Positions 62,175 through 64,000 of a DNA stretch of 64,000 nt are shown here, piece by piece. This DNA is from Phytoactinopolyspora halotolerans. Lineage in GTDB: Bacteria; Actinomycetota; Actinomycetes; Jiangellales; Jiangellaceae. How positions within the stretch are numbered: position 1 is the first letter of the stretch; the number at the start of each line of letters is the position of its first letter. The notes beneath the pieces were generated by a model. That model saw only the letters and a list, made by a program, of their open reading frames with translations, had not been told where the DNA came from and did not search any database. The translations under genes and the position numbers were made by a program. The stretch is from positions 186,001 to 250,000 of the forward strand of contig NZ_JAAGOA010000003.1 in NCBI RefSeq assembly GCF_010550675.1. Reading direction: 5' to 3'.

Positions 62175-63974
62175 ATGAGCGAGATGCCATCCCAACCGTC
62201 GCAACCGGGGCGCTCCGGCACCGCCACCGCCGGCATGACGGAGGAGCTGCGGACGCTGCGGCGTAGCCAGGAGAACCGGGTGATCGCCGGTGTGCTCGGT
62301 GGCCTGGGCCGTCGACTCGGCGTGGACCCGCTGGTCCTGCGGATCATCACCGGCGTGCTGGCCCTCTTCGGCGGCGTCGGGCTCTTGCTGTACGCGCTGG
62401 GGTGGCTGTTCATCCCTGCCGAGGAAGAACCGGCATCCGTGCTCGACCAGGCCATCGGGAGGCGTGACGTGCGCGATGCCGCGTCCGTCCCGCTGGCTTT
62501 GGCGCTGGGTGCCGTGATCGTCATCTCGTCCGGTGTGATCATCGGCTCCTCCTGGAACTCCTGGTTCCTGTTGCTGCTGGCGGCGTGCGGGCTGTATCTG
62601 CTGGTGAAGCGGAGGAACGACGACGGGGCCACGCCGGATCCGGCGCCCGACCTCGGATACGAACCGCCGGTCGGACCGGTATACGAGCCATGGTCGACGC
62701 TGCACGAGCCCGGTACCGCGCCGACCGGTTCGCCGTATCCCGGAGCGGCAGGCGCTGTGCCCGGAGATACTCCTCCCGGTGATGCCGCGTCCGGCGATGC
62801 CGCGCCCGGTTGGGGAGAACCCGTGCCTGAGACGGAACCAGAGGCCGGCGGGGGCCCGGGACGCGTCGGCGTGGACGGTCGCGCATGGCTTCCGCCCGGT
62901 ACCGATCAGCCGACCGCGCCTGACGACGAAGACGCCGGCGCCGCCGCCGACGACGAGGCCGGCTCGGGTTCCGCAGTGGGAGGAACCACCGAGAGTTCGC
63001 ATCCAGACGCACGTGCCGGCCACGCAGGTCCCGCCGGGCCAGCCGGGCCAGCCGGGCCAGCCGGGCCAGCCGGGCCCAGGGTGTCCACTGGGCCGATTGT
63101 GCCGCCCGGGCCCGCCGGTCCGGTGGGGCCACGTGGTCCGGTAGGGCCGCGCGGTCCGTACACCGGTTCCGGATGGCCCGAAGGACCTGACTGGAATGCG
63201 CCGGGTGGCCCGCGCTCCCCGTACGACGACATATATGCCGTTCCCGGTGAGGGTCCGATGCGGCCCGCGCAACCGGTCAAGAAAGAGAAGACCCGCTCGG
63301 TACTCGGGCTGCTGACGGTCTGCTGCGCTCTGATCTCTGTGGGCATCGTGGCGCTCGTCGAGCACGCGGGCGGCGTCGACCCGGGTCCGGCGTACATCGC
63401 CGTGCCGCTGGGCGTCGTGGCGCTCGGACTGATCGTCGGAACCTGGTTCGGTCGTTCCCGCGGTCTGATCTTCCTGGGCTTCCTGCTCATCCTGGCGCTC
63501 ATCCCGGCGACGATCTTCACTCGCTGGGACGTCACCGCCGGCGAACGAGAGTTGCCGCCGCCCACCACGGTCGCCGAACTGCCGACGGAGACGGTCAGCC
63601 ACGGCGCCGGGCCATTCAGTTACGACCTCTCCGGCCTGGTGCTGGCCGACTCCGACGATGTCAGCATCTCGATGGAGCTCGGCATGGGAGAACTGAGCGT
63701 GGTCGTCCCGGAGGACGCCGACGTGGTGGTCAACAGCAACGTCGGCATGGGGTCGGTCGAGGTCTTCGACTATTCGGGCGGTGGCGTCGGCTTGGACAAC
63801 CAGACGACCGACTACGGCGCTGACGGACCAGGCCAAGGCGGTCGCATCGAACTCAACCTCGATCTCGGCATGGGCAACGTGACGGTCACTCGCGCCGACG
63901 GCACCGCGCTCGATACAGTCCCAGGCGGCGACCAGCCCACACCGGGCGCACGTGAGACGCAGGAGGTCCGATGA
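62175..63974 (+). CDS. PspC-domain protein with collagen-like linker and LiaF-like C-terminus
   Basis: 599 residues. PspC domain [51 protein letters not shown] (about 29-80), more hydrophobic segments to about 145, then a long Pro/Gly/Asp-rich region with (GPA)n collagen-like triplets near 285-310. Three further membrane helices (about 375-450) precede a C-terminal domain with [36 protein letters not shown], the cell-wall-active-antibiotic-response/LiaF beta-solenoid. It likely holds the divergent kinase inactive until envelope stress. Its stop overlaps the next start. Confidence 0.87.
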   Translation: MSEMPSQPSQPGRSGTATAGMTEELRTLRRSQENRVIAGVLGGLGRRLGVDPLVLRIITGVLALFGGVGLLLYALGWLFIPAEEEPASVLDQAIGRRDVRDAASVPLALALGAVIVISSGVIIGSSWNSWFLLLLAACGLYLLVKRRNDDGATPDPAPDLGYEPPVGPVYEPWSTLHEPGTAPTGSPYPGAAGAVPGDTPPGDAASGDAAPGWGEPVPETEPEAGGGPGRVGVDGRAWLPPGTDQPTAPDDEDAGAAADDEAGSGSAVGGTTESSHPDARAGHAGPAGPAGPAGPAGPAGPRVSTGPIVPPGPAGPVGPRGPVGPRGPYTGSGWPEGPDWNAPGGPRSPYDDIYAVPGEGPMRPAQPVKKEKTRSVLGLLTVCCALISVGIVALVEHAGGVDPGPAYIAVPLGVVALGLIVGTWFGRSRGLIFLGFLLILALIPATIFTRWDVTAGERELPPPTTVAELPTETVSHGAGPFSYDLSGLVLADSDDVSISMELGMGELSVVVPEDADVVVNSNVGMGSVEVFDYSGGGVGLDNQTTDYGADGPGQGGRIELNLDLGMGNVTVTRADGTALDTVPGGDQPTPGARETQEVR

Positions 63975-64000
63975 AGCGCCACGAGGCGGACGTCACGTCC
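63971..64000 (+). CDS. Start of an unidentified gene (cut by right edge)
   Basis: ATG 63971 overlaps the preceding stop (ATGA) and has AGGAGG six bases upstream, so a coupled gene of the PspC operon begins here. Only [10 protein letters not shown] is visible. Confidence 0.7.
   Translation, partial: MKRHEADVTS

Noticed and set aside
63034-63077. True collagen-like secreted protein
   Set aside because: The GPA triplets are a short linker inside a PspC/LiaF-like membrane protein encoded by 9-bp repeats.
62052-63836. 594-residue minus-strand open frame
   Set aside because: Antisense to the PspC/LiaF-like gene, low complexity, no domain.

Overview
The window is chromosomal DNA of a high-GC actinomycete. 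This rests on the strong G/C third-position bias, GTG and TTG starts, an SdhCDAB complex, ECF sigma factors of the SigG-like and ECF42 types, a WYL regulator, NarL-type two-component systems and PspC/LiaF-like envelope proteins. The genus cannot be fixed from sequence reading alone. No rRNA, tRNA, CRISPR array, transposase or integrase was found.

Positions 1-33.6 kb are an exopolysaccharide/cell-surface glycan locus. It holds a Wzy/O-antigen-ligase-like polymerase cut by the left edge, a Wzz-like chain-length protein, a pyruvyl-transferase/FrhB/GT2/DUF218 operon and two secreted beta-helix proteins that share a 523-bp identical 3' block. It continues with a Wzx-like flippase, a glycosyltransferase-methyltransferase fusion, a HAD/acetyltransferase pair, a GT2, and a 1205-residue secreted SGNH-hydrolase protein with duplicated lectin-like domains. 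A tightly overlapped operon (GT4, rfbF cytidylyltransferase, SDR, three paralogous sugar C-methyltransferases) probably makes and transfers a C-methyl-branched CDP-sugar. An LPXTG proline-rich wall protein, a PqqD/HprK-like pair, another GT2 and the complete dTDP-rhamnose set (rfbB, rfbA, rfbC, rfbD) close the locus.

Positions 33.7-50.6 kb are mostly housekeeping and regulation: an HxlR regulator divergent from a quinone-oxidoreductase-like gene, an unknown protein, a GT4 mannosyltransferase-like gene, sdhCDAB, a SigG-like ECF sigma/DHA2 exporter operon, an ECF42 sigma/YCII gene pair, YdeI and VOC proteins, a WYL regulator, a spore-associated-protein-like secreted protein and the helicase pcrA.

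Positions 50.6-53.6 kb hold the most unusual locus. A repeat-rich 0.9-kb gap leads to an unlisted 56-residue gene (51517-51687, minus). Its leader matches the lasso-peptide pattern YxxPx(L/I)xxxGxxxxxT, but its putative core has no Asp or Glu where a lasso ring would close. A divergent asparagine-synthetase-like cyclase follows at 51812-53605. No B1/B2 maturation partner lies beside them; the only PqqD-like protein in the window is 24 kb away in the glycan locus.

Positions 53.7-64 kb hold an MFS transporter, a DrrAB-like ABC exporter with its own histidine kinase and response regulator, a small membrane protein, and a PspC-type envelope-stress module: a response regulator, a PspC-fused kinase, and a divergent PspC/collagen-like/LiaF-like protein. 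A gene start is cut by the right edge.

Recurring non-coding structure: a run of five or six G residues just upstream of many starts in the glycan locus and of the lasso-like precursor; large intergenic palindromes, three of them bounded by TGATCAT; and several clean operator-like dyads next to regulators.
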